In this document: positions 14,442 through 21,997 of the stretch, piece after piece
Layout of the letters: each line of letters begins with the position of its first letter
How positions within the stretch are numbered: position 1 is the first letter of the stretch
Assembly (NCBI RefSeq): GCF_000620105.1
Contig: NZ_JHVK01000009.1
Span: 1-64,000, forward strand
Reading direction: 5' to 3'
Length of the DNA stretch: 64,000 nucleotides
Source of the DNA: Microvirgula aerodenitrificans DSM 15089
GTDB taxonomy: Bacteria > Pseudomonadota > Gammaproteobacteria > Burkholderiales > Aquaspirillaceae
Position numbers and translations under genes: made by a program
The notes under the pieces: model-generated
What the model was told of the DNA's origin: nothing
What the model saw: only the letters and a program-made list of their open reading frames with translations
The model's database searches: none

Positions 14442-15104
14442 ATGGGACAGCTGATCCGTTACCCGCTTGCGCAGGACGCCGGGGCTGTGGTCGGCATGCG
14501 CCGGGCCGGTTCCGCGCACGATACCGTGTCCCTGCACGACCGGTCGGAGCCGGCGGGACCACCGGCTCCGGACCCTGTCGAACTGGCGGTACGCCGCACC
14601 GAAGCGCAGGCCGAGGCAGCACGGCAACTGGCGTTCCATGATGGCTACCGGGCCGGTTTCCTCCAGGGCGAACTGGACGGGGAACGGGAGGGGGCGCCGT
14701 TGCGGGCGCGGCTGCAGGACTTGCTGGCCGCGCTGCCCGGGCAACAGCAGCAGGCATGGGACCGGGTCGAGGCACTGGCCGTACCCGTGGTCATGGCGGC
14801 TCTGGTCAGGCTGGTCGGCTCGCTGTCGGTGTCGACGGAATTTGTTCGCGCGAGTGTTTGCGAGGCGCTGGCGCAGGTTGGTCGCGACGAGGACTGCGTG
14901 CTTCACCTGCATCCGGCGGATCTGGACGTGCTGCAGCGGGCGCTTGGACCGATGCTGGCCGATCAGCCGCGCCTTGGCCTGCAGGCCGATCCCGGCGTGA
15001 CCGGGGGAGGATGCGTGATTGGCACCGCGCGCGGCGATATCGATGCGCAGTGGACGGTCCAGCTCGCTCGTCTTGGCATGGCACTGGCGGGGAGGGCGGC
15101 ATGA
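14442..15104 (+). CDS. fliH: Flagellar export ATPase regulator FliH
   Basis: FliH is the stator-like partner of the FliI ATPase and links it to the C-ring. The 220 residues show a variable N-terminus, then Ala/Glu/Gln-rich helix VRRTEAQAEAARQLAFHDGY with the typical GYRAGFLQGELDGEREG stretch. The C-terminal domain has DCVLHLHPADLDVLQ, ADPGVTGGGCVIGTARGDID and AQWTVQLARL, matching the FliH/YscL family (HP-D...P-GG...G-ID). The start at 14442 comes two bases after the previous stop, and the stop overlaps the fliI start (ATGA). Confidence 0.85.
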   Translation: MGQLIRYPLAQDAGAVVGMRRAGSAHDTVSLHDRSEPAGPPAPDPVELAVRRTEAQAEAARQLAFHDGYRAGFLQGELDGEREGAPLRARLQDLLAALPGQQQQAWDRVEALAVPVVMAALVRLVGSLSVSTEFVRASVCEALAQVGRDEDCVLHLHPADLDVLQRALGPMLADQPRLGLQADPGVTGGGCVIGTARGDIDAQWTVQLARLGMALAGRAA

Positions 15105-16423
15105 CGGATGTCTCGACGCTTCTGCTCGAACGTGTGGCGGCCGCCCGTCTGACCGAACATGTCGGTCATGTCGTTCGTCAGGTCGGGTTGCTGGTCGAGG
15201 CAACCGGGCCTGCCTGCGCCGGTGTCGGTGATCTCTGCCAGATCGGCCTGCCGGGGCGGACATTGCCGGCCGAGGTGGTCGGACTGGATGGGGTCCGCTT
15301 GCTGTTGCTGCCATACGGAGAGACCGGTGGCCTCCGTGCCGGCAGCCGGGTGACCGCCTGCGACCGGCCGCTGTCGGTCGACCTGGGGCCAGCCCTGCTG
15401 GGCCGGGTGGTTGATGCGTTCTGCCAGCCGCTGGACGGCAAGGGCGATATCGCTGGTGGCGAGCGCCGTCCGATACGCCGCCGGCCTGCCGGTCCGCTGG
15501 CCCGCCGGGGCATCGACACCGTCCTGGAAACCCGGGTCCGCGCCATTGATGCCCTGCTGACACTGGGTTACGGACAGCGGATGGCGATCATGGCCGGCAG
15601 CGGGGTCGGCAAGAGCACGCTGCTCGGCATGCTGTCCCGCCATTGCGTGGCCGATGTGATCGTCGTTGCATTGATTGGCGAGCGCGGGCGAGAAGTGCTC
15701 GAGTTCGTTGAAAACCGCCCGGGTGCGGACGGCATGCGCAATGTGGTGATGGTGGTGGCAACGGCCGACGAGCCGGCGCTGGTGCGCGAGGCGGCTGCCC
15801 TGACCGCGATGACCATCGGCGAGTTCTTCAGCGACAGTGGCCAGGCGGTGCTGCTGATTGTCGACTCGCTGACCCGCTACGCGATGGCCCGGCGCGAAAT
15901 CGGACTGGCCACCGGCGAGCCGGCGACGTCGCGCGGCTATACGCCGTCAGTCTTCTCGTCGCTGGCGTGCCTGCTGGAGCGCTGCGGTGCCTGGGTGGGG
16001 GGCGGATCGATGACCGGTCTGTTTACGGTGCTGGTCGAGGGCGACGATGTCGATGACCCGATTGCGGACAGTGTGCGCGGCATTGCCGATGGTCACATCG
16101 TGCTGTCGCGCGAGCTGGCGCAGCGCGGGCACTATCCGGCCATTGACGTGCTTGCCAGCGTCAGCCGGCTGGCATCCGGTCTGGTGGATGACGGCGCGCA
16201 GGCGCTGATGTGCGCTTGCCGGCAGGCACTGGGCCTGCTGGCGCTGAATCAGGACGTGCTGGCACTGGGGGCCTATCGCGAAGGCAGTCAGCCGGCGCTG
16301 GATGCCGCGATCCGGGTCCGGCCGGCCCTGGATCGTTTTCTGCAGCAGGTGACCGGCGAGGTCTGCGCCCGGGATACGGCGCTGGCGGCGCTGGGCGCCG
16401 CGCTGGACGGAGGCCGGCCATGA
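15101..16423 (+). CDS. fliI: Flagellum-specific ATPase FliI
   Basis: FliI is the cytoplasmic ATPase that unfolds export substrates at the gate. I chose ATG 15101 (overlapping the fliH stop), giving 440 residues, the normal length. Walker A is GSGVGKST at residues 166-173, and the Walker B-like LLIVDSLTRYAMARREIGLA begins near 251. The catalytic-dimer motif GERGREV is near 193, and GLFTVLVEGDDVDDPIADSV is the family stretch. The N-terminal beta-barrel carries the RV-AC-RPLSVDLGPALLGRVVD pattern. The C-terminal third is complete. fliJ overlaps by four bases. Confidence 0.96.
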   Translation: MTDVSTLLLERVAAARLTEHVGHVVRQVGLLVEATGPACAGVGDLCQIGLPGRTLPAEVVGLDGVRLLLLPYGETGGLRAGSRVTACDRPLSVDLGPALLGRVVDAFCQPLDGKGDIAGGERRPIRRRPAGPLARRGIDTVLETRVRAIDALLTLGYGQRMAIMAGSGVGKSTLLGMLSRHCVADVIVVALIGERGREVLEFVENRPGADGMRNVVMVVATADEPALVREAAALTAMTIGEFFSDSGQAVLLIVDSLTRYAMARREIGLATGEPATSRGYTPSVFSSLACLLERCGAWVGGGSMTGLFTVLVEGDDVDDPIADSVRGIADGHIVLSRELAQRGHYPAIDVLASVSRLASGLVDDGAQALMCACRQALGLLALNQDVLALGAYREGSQPALDAAIRVRPALDRFLQQVTGEVCARDTALAALGAALDGGRP

Positions 16424-16854
16424 GTCTGACGGGCTATCCGTTCGACGGTTGCCTGATCCGCTGCCGGGTTGCTCGTCAGCAGGCGGGTGTCGCCCTGGCG
16501 CAAGCCAGGGCCTGCGTGGAGGCTCTGCAGCGGCAGTCGGCTGCACTGCAGGCGGAGATCCGCGACTGCGAAGCGGCGTGGGCCGGGCCGGGGGGTATCC
16601 AGGCATCGGCCCGGCGCTTTGTGACAGAGCGCTGGCAGGCATGGCGGCAGTGTCAGTCCCTGCTGGCCGAGGCGGAAGGCCGGCTGGTGGAGGCCTCCGG
16701 GGCCGCTTTCGACGCACACCGGCAGCAACGTCGGTTCGAGATGCACCGGGACCGGTTTCTGGCACAGGCGCACTGGCGGAAATGCCGCGCCGGCTATCGA
16801 TGCCAGGATGATGCCGCGCTGGAGATCTGGCGACGGAAAGGGGGGAGCCGATGA
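16420..16854 (+). CDS. fliJ: FliJ-like export chaperone
   Basis: FliJ is a coiled-coil protein that couples FliI to FlhA, like the gamma stalk of F1-ATPase. The 144 residues are predicted to be almost entirely helical, rich in Ala, Gln, Arg and Glu with no membrane segment (RQQAGVALAQARACVEALQR, then QSLLAEAEGRLVEASGAAFD). Sequence conservation in FliJ is poor, so the assignment rests on the coiled-coil character, size and position directly behind fliI with a four-base overlap. Confidence 0.75.
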   Translation: MSLTGYPFDGCLIRCRVARQQAGVALAQARACVEALQRQSAALQAEIRDCEAAWAGPGGIQASARRFVTERWQAWRQCQSLLAEAEGRLVEASGAAFDAHRQQRRFEMHRDRFLAQAHWRKCRAGYRCQDDAALEIWRRKGGSR

Positions 16855-17540
16855 TTGATGTCACGCCGGACCGGCCTTCGCCCTTGCCCGTCAGCCGATA
16901 CGGCACGGCGTCATCGCGGCTGGCCGGCAGGCAGTGGGCACAGCGTTTTGACGCCGAGCTGGCTGCGGCGACCCGCTGCCGGTCGGTTGGCTCGACCAGT
17001 CGCACTGCTGCCGGATTGCTGCCCGAAGCCCGTACAGACCAGAGGCATGCATTGTCGGTGGGGGATGAGCGACCCGGCCTGCGCAAACTGCCGGCAGGGC
17101 CCCCCGACCGGGCTCTTCCGCCCGGCACGATCCGGCAGGTCGGGGTTGCCGCAGGCGGGGCGGCGGCCAGCGGCCGGCCGCTGGTGCTGCCCGCCGCTGG
17201 CGAATGCCCGGCACGGGCCCACGGCTGCGGGGCATTGCTGGTTGACGGGGCGGGCCGCTGTGGCGGCGGGGGCGCGACCCGACGGTTTCATTCCGTCTTC
17301 CGCCCGTTTCAGGTCACGGTATTTGTCCACGACGGGGCCGCGCGGGCCTGGGTCAGGGACAGCCGGCTGGATGGCGCCAGCGCCATGGCTGTTGCCGACG
17401 CGCTTGGTGATGCCCTGCGCCGGGATGGCATCGAACTGGTCGGGGTGGTGGTCAACGGGGTAAGGCTGGAGCGGGTGCGGGGCACGACAACCGTGCCCGG
17501 TGATATCGACATTCAGGGTCGCGTGGCGTGGCTGGCGTGA
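16851..17540 (+). CDS. Putative FliK-like hook-length protein, divergent
   Basis: Between fliJ and flgD one normally finds fliK, the secreted ruler that sets hook length and triggers the FlhB switch. This 229-residue product is much shorter than usual FliK (about 350-450). The first ~150 residues are low-complexity, Arg/Ala/Gly/Pro-rich. The last ~80 residues form an apparently folded part (FRPFQVTVFVHDGAARAWVR, VADALGDALRRDGIELVGVV) whose strand-helix-strand pattern resembles the FliK C-terminal domain. Clear FliK consensus residues are not obvious. The function is inferred mainly from position. Confidence 0.5.
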   Translation: MIDVTPDRPSPLPVSRYGTASSRLAGRQWAQRFDAELAAATRCRSVGSTSRTAAGLLPEARTDQRHALSVGDERPGLRKLPAGPPDRALPPGTIRQVGVAAGGAAASGRPLVLPAAGECPARAHGCGALLVDGAGRCGGGGATRRFHSVFRPFQVTVFVHDGAARAWVRDSRLDGASAMAVADALGDALRRDGIELVGVVVNGVRLERVRGTTTVPGDIDIQGRVAWLA

Positions 17541-17549
17541 CGGCAAACC

Positions 17550-17969
17550 ATGGAGCAACTGCTGATGACAAGTGATGGACTGGGCCTGGTGCCGACCGAC
17601 AGTGCCGGACCGGTGCGTGGGCTGACCCAGGCGGATTTCCTGCGCATTCTTTCCACCCAGCTGACCTTTCAGGACCCGATGAAGCCCATGGACAGCACCC
17701 GGTTCATGGCGCAGATGGCGCAGTTCTCGGCGCTGGAGCAAAGCCGTCAGTCCAATGACAGGCTGGATACCCTGCTGGCGTTCCAGTCGGCGCAGCAGTC
17801 GCTGGGGCTGATTGGCCGGACGGTGGAAGTGTCGCAGGCCTCGGGCACGCTGACCGGGCAGGTCACGACCCTGTCGTTCGCCGCCGGCCGCCCCGCGCTG
17901 ACGGTGAAGACTGTCGAGGGCGAGTGGCTGAGCGGTCTGTCCCTGTCACGGATTACCGTGGTGAGGTAA
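17550..17969 (+). CDS. flgD: Hook-assembly scaffold FlgD, minimal
   Basis: FlgD caps the growing hook. The 139-residue protein has the diagnostic N-terminal part: LTQADFLRILSTQLTFQDPM, then KPMDSTRFMAQMAQFSALEQ, matching the FlgD consensus F-LL-TQL--QDPL-P-D---F--QLAQFS--E. A short C-terminal region (LIGRTVEVSQASGTLTGQV) corresponds to the Tudor-like part, but the Ig-like domain of typical ~220-residue FlgD proteins is absent. The ATG at 17550 or the internal one at 17565 could be used. flgE follows after five bases. Confidence 0.9.
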   Translation: MEQLLMTSDGLGLVPTDSAGPVRGLTQADFLRILSTQLTFQDPMKPMDSTRFMAQMAQFSALEQSRQSNDRLDTLLAFQSAQQSLGLIGRTVEVSQASGTLTGQVTTLSFAAGRPALTVKTVEGEWLSGLSLSRITVVR

Positions 17970-17974
17970 CGCCA

Positions 17975-19159
17975 ATGCTGACCACGATTCATACCGGGCT
18001 TAGCGGGCTGCGGAGTTTTCAGCGCGGGCTGGCGAATATCGGCCACAACATCGCCAATCTGAACTCGCCGGGCTACAAGAAGACCACGCTGGGCTATGCC
18101 GAACTGATGTCACGCCGGGACATGGGCGTCAGCGGCGGCGGCGTCCGGATTGCTGCCGTCGAGAGCCACTTTGGTCAGGGCGAGCTGCGGGCGACTGCCA
18201 ACCCGCTTGATGTGGCGGTGGAGGGGGACGGTTTCCTGGTGTCGCGGCTGCGCGGCGAGTCACATTACTTCCGGACCGGCGAGCTGGATGTCGATCGTGA
18301 CGGGCGGCTGATCCGGCGTACCGACCGTTCACAGGTGCAGGGCCTGGATGTGCACGGCCGGCTGGTCGACCTGTCACTGGCCGGGTTGCGTGTCCGGGCC
18401 GGCAGACCGACCGGGCTGCTGCGCTTCAGCGGCAATCTGTCGACCGATGCATCAAGCCATCGCATCGAGGTGCCGGTCCATGATCATGCCGGGGCCCGGC
18501 GCGAGCTGACCCTTCATTTCCGGCGGGATGGCGCGATGCCGCCGGGTCAGTGGCGGCTGGATATCAGCGAGGGCGCCACCGGTCATGCATCGGGCGGTGG
18601 TGATCTGCGCTTCGATGCCGCCGGTTCGCCGCTGGCCGGCTCCGGCGAACTGTCCATTGCGCTGACGGCCGCCAGCGGCGGCGTATCGCGGGTTCGCCTC
18701 GACTTTGGTCGCCCCGGGACCTTGTCCGGCGTCACTCACCTGTCCGGTGGCTCGACATCGACGCTGAAACTGGAACAGCAGGACGGTTACCCGCCGGGCA
18801 GCCTGACCCGGATGACGGTTGATGCCCGGGGGCGGGTGCAGGCCCATTACACGAATGGCCAGACCGCGGATGGAGGGCAGCTTGCGCTGGCCTGGTTCGA
18901 GCGCCCCGCACAGCAGCTGCTGCGTGCCGGCGCCGGAGCCTGGCTGTCGGCCGGGGCGCCGCCAGCCCGTATTGGCGCACCGGCCGGGGACGTGTTTGGC
19001 CGCATCGCCGGCGGGATGCTGGAAATGTCCAACGTCGAGCTGGCGACCGAATTCAGCGAGCTGATCGTCAGCCAGCGCGGTTATCAGGCCGCGTCGCAGC
19101 TGGTGGCGGCGGCCAATGAAATGCTGCAGCAGGCACTGGAAATACGGGGGCGTCGGTGA
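17975..19159 (+). CDS. flgE: Flagellar hook protein FlgE
   Basis: FlgE polymerises into the hook. The 394 residues start MLTTIHTGLSGLRSFQRGLA and contain IGHNIANLNSPGYKKTTLGY, the hook-protein N-terminal motif. NPLDVAVEGDGFLVSRL follows, and the closing helix is NVELATEFSELIVSQRGYQA followed by ASQLVAAANEML. The domain order (D0-D1-D2-D1-D0) and length fit FlgE. It directly follows flgD, as usual. The start ATG 17975 lies five bases behind flgD. The stop overlaps the GTG start of the next gene. It is the most distal axial structure encoded in this cluster: no FlgK, FlgL or flagellin follows. Confidence 0.92.
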   Translation: MLTTIHTGLSGLRSFQRGLANIGHNIANLNSPGYKKTTLGYAELMSRRDMGVSGGGVRIAAVESHFGQGELRATANPLDVAVEGDGFLVSRLRGESHYFRTGELDVDRDGRLIRRTDRSQVQGLDVHGRLVDLSLAGLRVRAGRPTGLLRFSGNLSTDASSHRIEVPVHDHAGARRELTLHFRRDGAMPPGQWRLDISEGATGHASGGGDLRFDAAGSPLAGSGELSIALTAASGGVSRVRLDFGRPGTLSGVTHLSGGSTSTLKLEQQDGYPPGSLTRMTVDARGRVQAHYTNGQTADGGQLALAWFERPAQQLLRAGAGAWLSAGAPPARIGAPAGDVFGRIAGGMLEMSNVELATEFSELIVSQRGYQAASQLVAAANEMLQQALEIRGRR

Positions 19160-19911
19160 GCGGCGTACAGGACTATCGGCTGTATGCCGGGTCCGAGTTG
19201 CGTCTGCTGGAACGGTCGCTGGAAACGCCGCTGCAGGCGTGGGGTGACGCGTGGGCAGGTATGCCCGGTGAATTCGCGCTTGCTGCCCGGGCCGTCGGCC
19301 GGGGCGAACGCGAAAGCCCGGCCGTGTTCCATCCCTTCACCGGACAGGGCCACGCCGGGACCCTGCACGCCCCTGATGACCCCGCCGGTGTGTGGCTGGC
19401 ATGGCAGTGTTTCGGCTGCGCGGTGGCGGCGTTGCCTGCAGGCAACTGGCTGGTCGACGCGACGCTGGGCGCCGCGCTGCAGGCCCTGTGCCGTGGACTG
19501 GCCGTTACCCCGGACCGCCTGGCGATTGCCGACGTTCAGGATCGGTCCGGGGCCGTGCTGTTGACGATCGACCGGGCAGGGCACTCGCTTGACGTGCTGT
19601 TGCCGGCTGCCTGCGTTGCCAGCCATCTGCCGGCCAGGCAGCCGGCAAGCGACGTGTTGCCGCCACTGCTGTTGAGCCAGGCCCGGCTGGCGAATCCGGT
19701 GGTGCTGGAAGTGACCGCCCGCTCGGCCTCGTTTTCGGTCGAGGAACTGATGACGGCCAGTGCGGGCGACATATTGCGGCTCGATCACCGGGTCGACGAT
19801 CCGTTCGACATCCGGCTGGCGGGAGGCGGGGTCGTCGGGCAGGGGCTGCTGGGCCGCAAGCACGACCGGCTGGCAGTCAAATTTCTACCATTACGACAAG
19901 AGGCCAGATGA
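19156..19911 (+). CDS. FliM-like switch protein without CheY-binding motif
   Basis: The C-terminal ~75 residues form a SpoA/FliN-type domain (LANPVVLEVTARSASFSVEE, ILRLDHRVDDPFDIRLAGGG, HDRLAVKF). The first ~170 residues are divergent and lack the N-terminal LSQDEIDALL CheY-binding motif of FliM. The 251-residue size and position directly before fliN point to a FliM or SctQ/HrcQ-like C-ring subunit. The GTG at 19156 overlaps the flgE stop. Without the CheY site this ring would not be expected to respond to chemotaxis. The assignment as a FliM equivalent is likely, not certain. Confidence 0.7.
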   Translation: MSGVQDYRLYAGSELRLLERSLETPLQAWGDAWAGMPGEFALAARAVGRGERESPAVFHPFTGQGHAGTLHAPDDPAGVWLAWQCFGCAVAALPAGNWLVDATLGAALQALCRGLAVTPDRLAIADVQDRSGAVLLTIDRAGHSLDVLLPAACVASHLPARQPASDVLPPLLLSQARLANPVVLEVTARSASFSVEELMTASAGDILRLDHRVDDPFDIRLAGGGVVGQGLLGRKHDRLAVKFLPLRQEAR

Positions 19912-20222
19912 ACAAGGACATTCGTCGCTCCGTACTGATGGAGCTGGAGTCGGACGCCGGCAGCGGAGAGTCGCTGCTGGCCGGCCGGCTGGGGCTGCTG
20001 GGGGATCTGAAGGTGGATCTGGATGCGCGGGTCGGGTCGGTGCGCCTGAGCCTGTCCGCGCTGGGCGGGTTGAAGGCGGGAGAGGTGGTGACGCTGGACA
20101 GCCAGCCGGACGGATCGGTCGACATGCTGCTCAATGGCACGGTGGTCGCCCGCGGACGGCTGGTGGTGGTGAATGACTTTCTGGGAGTCCAGGTTGAAAC
20201 CCTCTCGTCACTGCGGCCCTGA
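19908..20222 (+). CDS. fliN: Flagellar C-ring protein FliN
   Basis: FliN forms the base of the C-ring and helps dock export cargo. The 104 residues include one SpoA domain: LKVDLDARVGSVRLSLSALG, LKAGEVVTLDSQPDGSVDML, and GTVVARGRLVVVNDFLGVQV. This matches the FliN pattern V-LG-----L-----GSVV-LD---D--V-----G-LVARGEVVV-ND-FGVR. The ATG at 19908 overlaps the previous stop. fliO begins within its 3' end. Confidence 0.92.
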   Translation: MNKDIRRSVLMELESDAGSGESLLAGRLGLLGDLKVDLDARVGSVRLSLSALGGLKAGEVVTLDSQPDGSVDMLLNGTVVARGRLVVVNDFLGVQVETLSSLRP

Positions 20223-20547
20223 GCGGGTCGGGCTGGTGCTGCCGTGCGCCGTCCTGGCCGGGCCGTGCTTCGGTGAGCCGTCTGCCGGGCGGGTTCCGGC
20301 TGCAGGCATGATGCCGGACCAGCAGGGGCCGTACCTGATTCTGTCGGGGCTGCTGCTGGCAGGGGCTGCGGTGTGCTGGTTCAGGCGACGCCAGCAGCGC
20401 TTGCCGGCCGGTGCGGGGCAGGCACTGACCATTACCCACCGTTACCGCCTGTCAGGCAAGGCAACCCTGTACGTGGTCCGCTACCGGACGCGCGAGATGA
20501 TCATCGTCGAACACGAGCATGGCGTGACGGAGATCGGATGCGGATAA
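20194..20547 (+). CDS. fliO: FliO-like flagellar biosynthesis protein
   Basis: FliO helps assemble FliP rings in the inner membrane. The frame encodes a signal-like start, one strong membrane helix (YLILSGLLLAGAAVCWF) followed by Arg-rich RRRQQR, then a small cytoplasmic domain: TITHRYRLSGKATLYVVRYR, EMIIVEHEHGVTEIG. This is the FliO pattern (R-L-K-L-VV-----LLG). I chose TTG at 20194, six bases behind GGGAG inside the fliN end. An ATG at 20173 and a GTG at 20236 are alternatives. It overlaps fliP by ten bases. Confidence 0.8.
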   Translation: MKPSRHCGPERVGLVLPCAVLAGPCFGEPSAGRVPAAGMMPDQQGPYLILSGLLLAGAAVCWFRRRQQRLPAGAGQALTITHRYRLSGKATLYVVRYRTREMIIVEHEHGVTEIGCG

Positions 20548-21272
20548 GATCGCTGCCCCTCTGGCTGCTGTGCCAGGCGCTGCCCTGCCATGCGCAGGAC
20601 AGCCTCGGCGAGGCATTGCCGCTGCTGCTTGGCGGTGAAAACGGTGCGCGCGCGGTGGCGATTGCCGTCGCGCTGGCACTGATGGTGCTGATTCCCGGGC
20701 TGCTGCTGGTGATGACCTGCTTTACCCGCATCATCATTGTCCTGTCGATGCTGCGGCATGCGATGGGCATGCCTGACACGCCCCCCAACGGCGTGCTGAT
20801 CCTGCTGGCCGCCTTTCTGACCCTGCTGTCCATGGGAGATACCTTTGCCCGGCTGGAGCGCGAAGTGGCCGTGCCATTGCTGGCGCAACAGCTCGATACC
20901 GCGCAGGCACTGGGACGGGCGGGCGAGGTCATGAAAGACTACATGCTGGCCCGCACCCGCGAGCAGGATCTGGATGCGGTGCTGGCGCTGTCCGGCAAGA
21001 CGGAACCGCATGCCGCAACGGCATCGCCGGCGCTGGTTCATCTGGCACCGGCCTTTCTGCTCGGAGAGCTGAGGCTGGCTTTCCAGATCGGCTTTGTCGT
21101 GTTCCTGCCGTTTCTGCTGGTCGACATCATCATTGCCGGCATCCTGATGTCGCTGGGCATGATGATGGTGCCGCCAGTGATCATTTCGCTGCCGATCAAG
21201 GTCCTGATGTTCGTCTCGATCGATGGCTGGCTACTGCTGGTCCGCGTGCTGTTGTCGGACAGCACCTGGTAA
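20538..21272 (+). CDS. fliP: Flagellar export gate protein FliP
   Basis: FliP is the main pore-forming subunit of the export gate. The 244 residues have a cleavable signal sequence (LPLWLLCQALPCHAQD). The four membrane segments are around IAVALALMVLIPGLLLVMTC, VLILLAAFLTLLSMGD, LAFQIGFVVFLPFLLVDIII and LPIKVLMFVSIDGWLLLV. The signature TRIIIVLSMLRHAMGM, followed by PPNGVLILLAAFL, and the AGILMSLGMMMVPPVIISLP segment are clear FliP features. The usual GTQQ-PPN loop reads PDTPPN. The sigma-factor gene starts three bases after the stop. Confidence 0.95.
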   Translation: MRIRSLPLWLLCQALPCHAQDSLGEALPLLLGGENGARAVAIAVALALMVLIPGLLLVMTCFTRIIIVLSMLRHAMGMPDTPPNGVLILLAAFLTLLSMGDTFARLEREVAVPLLAQQLDTAQALGRAGEVMKDYMLARTREQDLDAVLALSGKTEPHAATASPALVHLAPAFLLGELRLAFQIGFVVFLPFLLVDIIIAGILMSLGMMMVPPVIISLPIKVLMFVSIDGWLLLVRVLLSDSTW

Positions 21273-21275
21273 GGC

Positions 21276-21992
21276 ATGACTGGCCGGCGGGACGACCGGT
21301 CATGGGCGGATGTTCCGGTGGCGCTGTGGACCGGATTTTACGCCAGCGGCGACAGCACGCTGCGGCGTCGACTGGTTGAACACTATCTGCCCTGGGTCCG
21401 GATTCTGGCCGCTGGTGCCTATGCCCGCCAGTTCATGCCGTCGCTGGCATTCATGGACTTCTATCAGAGCGGCGTGGCCGGCCTGCTGGAAGCGGTCGAT
21501 CGTTTCGATCCCGGTCGGGGCGTGGATTTCAAGACCTTTGCCACCCGCCGTATCCACGGCGAAATGGCCAATGCCATCACGCAGGCGACCGAGGCGGACC
21601 GGCAGTACCGGGTCCGGCAGCGGTATCTGCAATCACCCGCTGTCATTCCGGACGCAGAGAGGCCGTTTGCGCAACTGATGTCCCGTTCCATCGGCCTGGC
21701 CATCGCCTACATGCTGGAAGGGACCGGCATGTATCTGGCCTCCGGGGCGGACGACGAGGCGCGGGCACCACCTGCGGCCTGCCTGCAGCAGCAATGGCGC
21801 ACGTTGCTGCTGGCTGCCATCGGACGGCTGACACCGCAGCAACAGCGGGTCATTCGCCTGCATTATCTGGGGGGCATGCCGTTTGCCGACATTGCCGTTG
21901 CCCTTGATCTTTCCGCCGGCCGCGTGGCCCAGTTGCATCGGCAGGCACTGGCGGTGTTGCGCCAGCACCTGCCGGACATCGGGGACCGCTGA
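21276..21992 (+). CDS. FliA-like sigma-28 family RNA polymerase sigma factor
   Basis: The 238-residue protein has sigma-70 family region 2 (LVEHYLPWVRILAAGAYARQ, DFYQSGVAGLLEAVDRFDPG, VDFKTFATRRIHGEM). It also has region 4 (ALAAIGRLTPQQQRVIRLHY-like segment, then ADIAVALDLSAGRVAQLHRQ). FliA/WhiG proteins have the same FDP--G--F-T-A--RIRG-M signature. The linker between the regions is divergent from polar FliA. It ends the flagellar run, three bases behind fliP, as lateral systems often carry their own sigma. The candidate sigma-28 promoter before fliQ may be its target. No FlgM anti-sigma gene is seen nearby. Confidence 0.88.
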   Translation: MTGRRDDRSWADVPVALWTGFYASGDSTLRRRLVEHYLPWVRILAAGAYARQFMPSLAFMDFYQSGVAGLLEAVDRFDPGRGVDFKTFATRRIHGEMANAITQATEADRQYRVRQRYLQSPAVIPDAERPFAQLMSRSIGLAIAYMLEGTGMYLASGADDEARAPPAACLQQQWRTLLLAAIGRLTPQQQRVIRLHYLGGMPFADIAVALDLSAGRVAQLHRQALAVLRQHLPDIGDR

Positions 21993-21997
21993 AAGCG

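Noticed and set aside
3958-21992. Injectisome (virulence type III secretion) cluster
   Set aside because: Rod, hook, FlgD, P-ring and FliE/FliF proteins are clearly flagellar. No needle, secretin or translocator gene is present.
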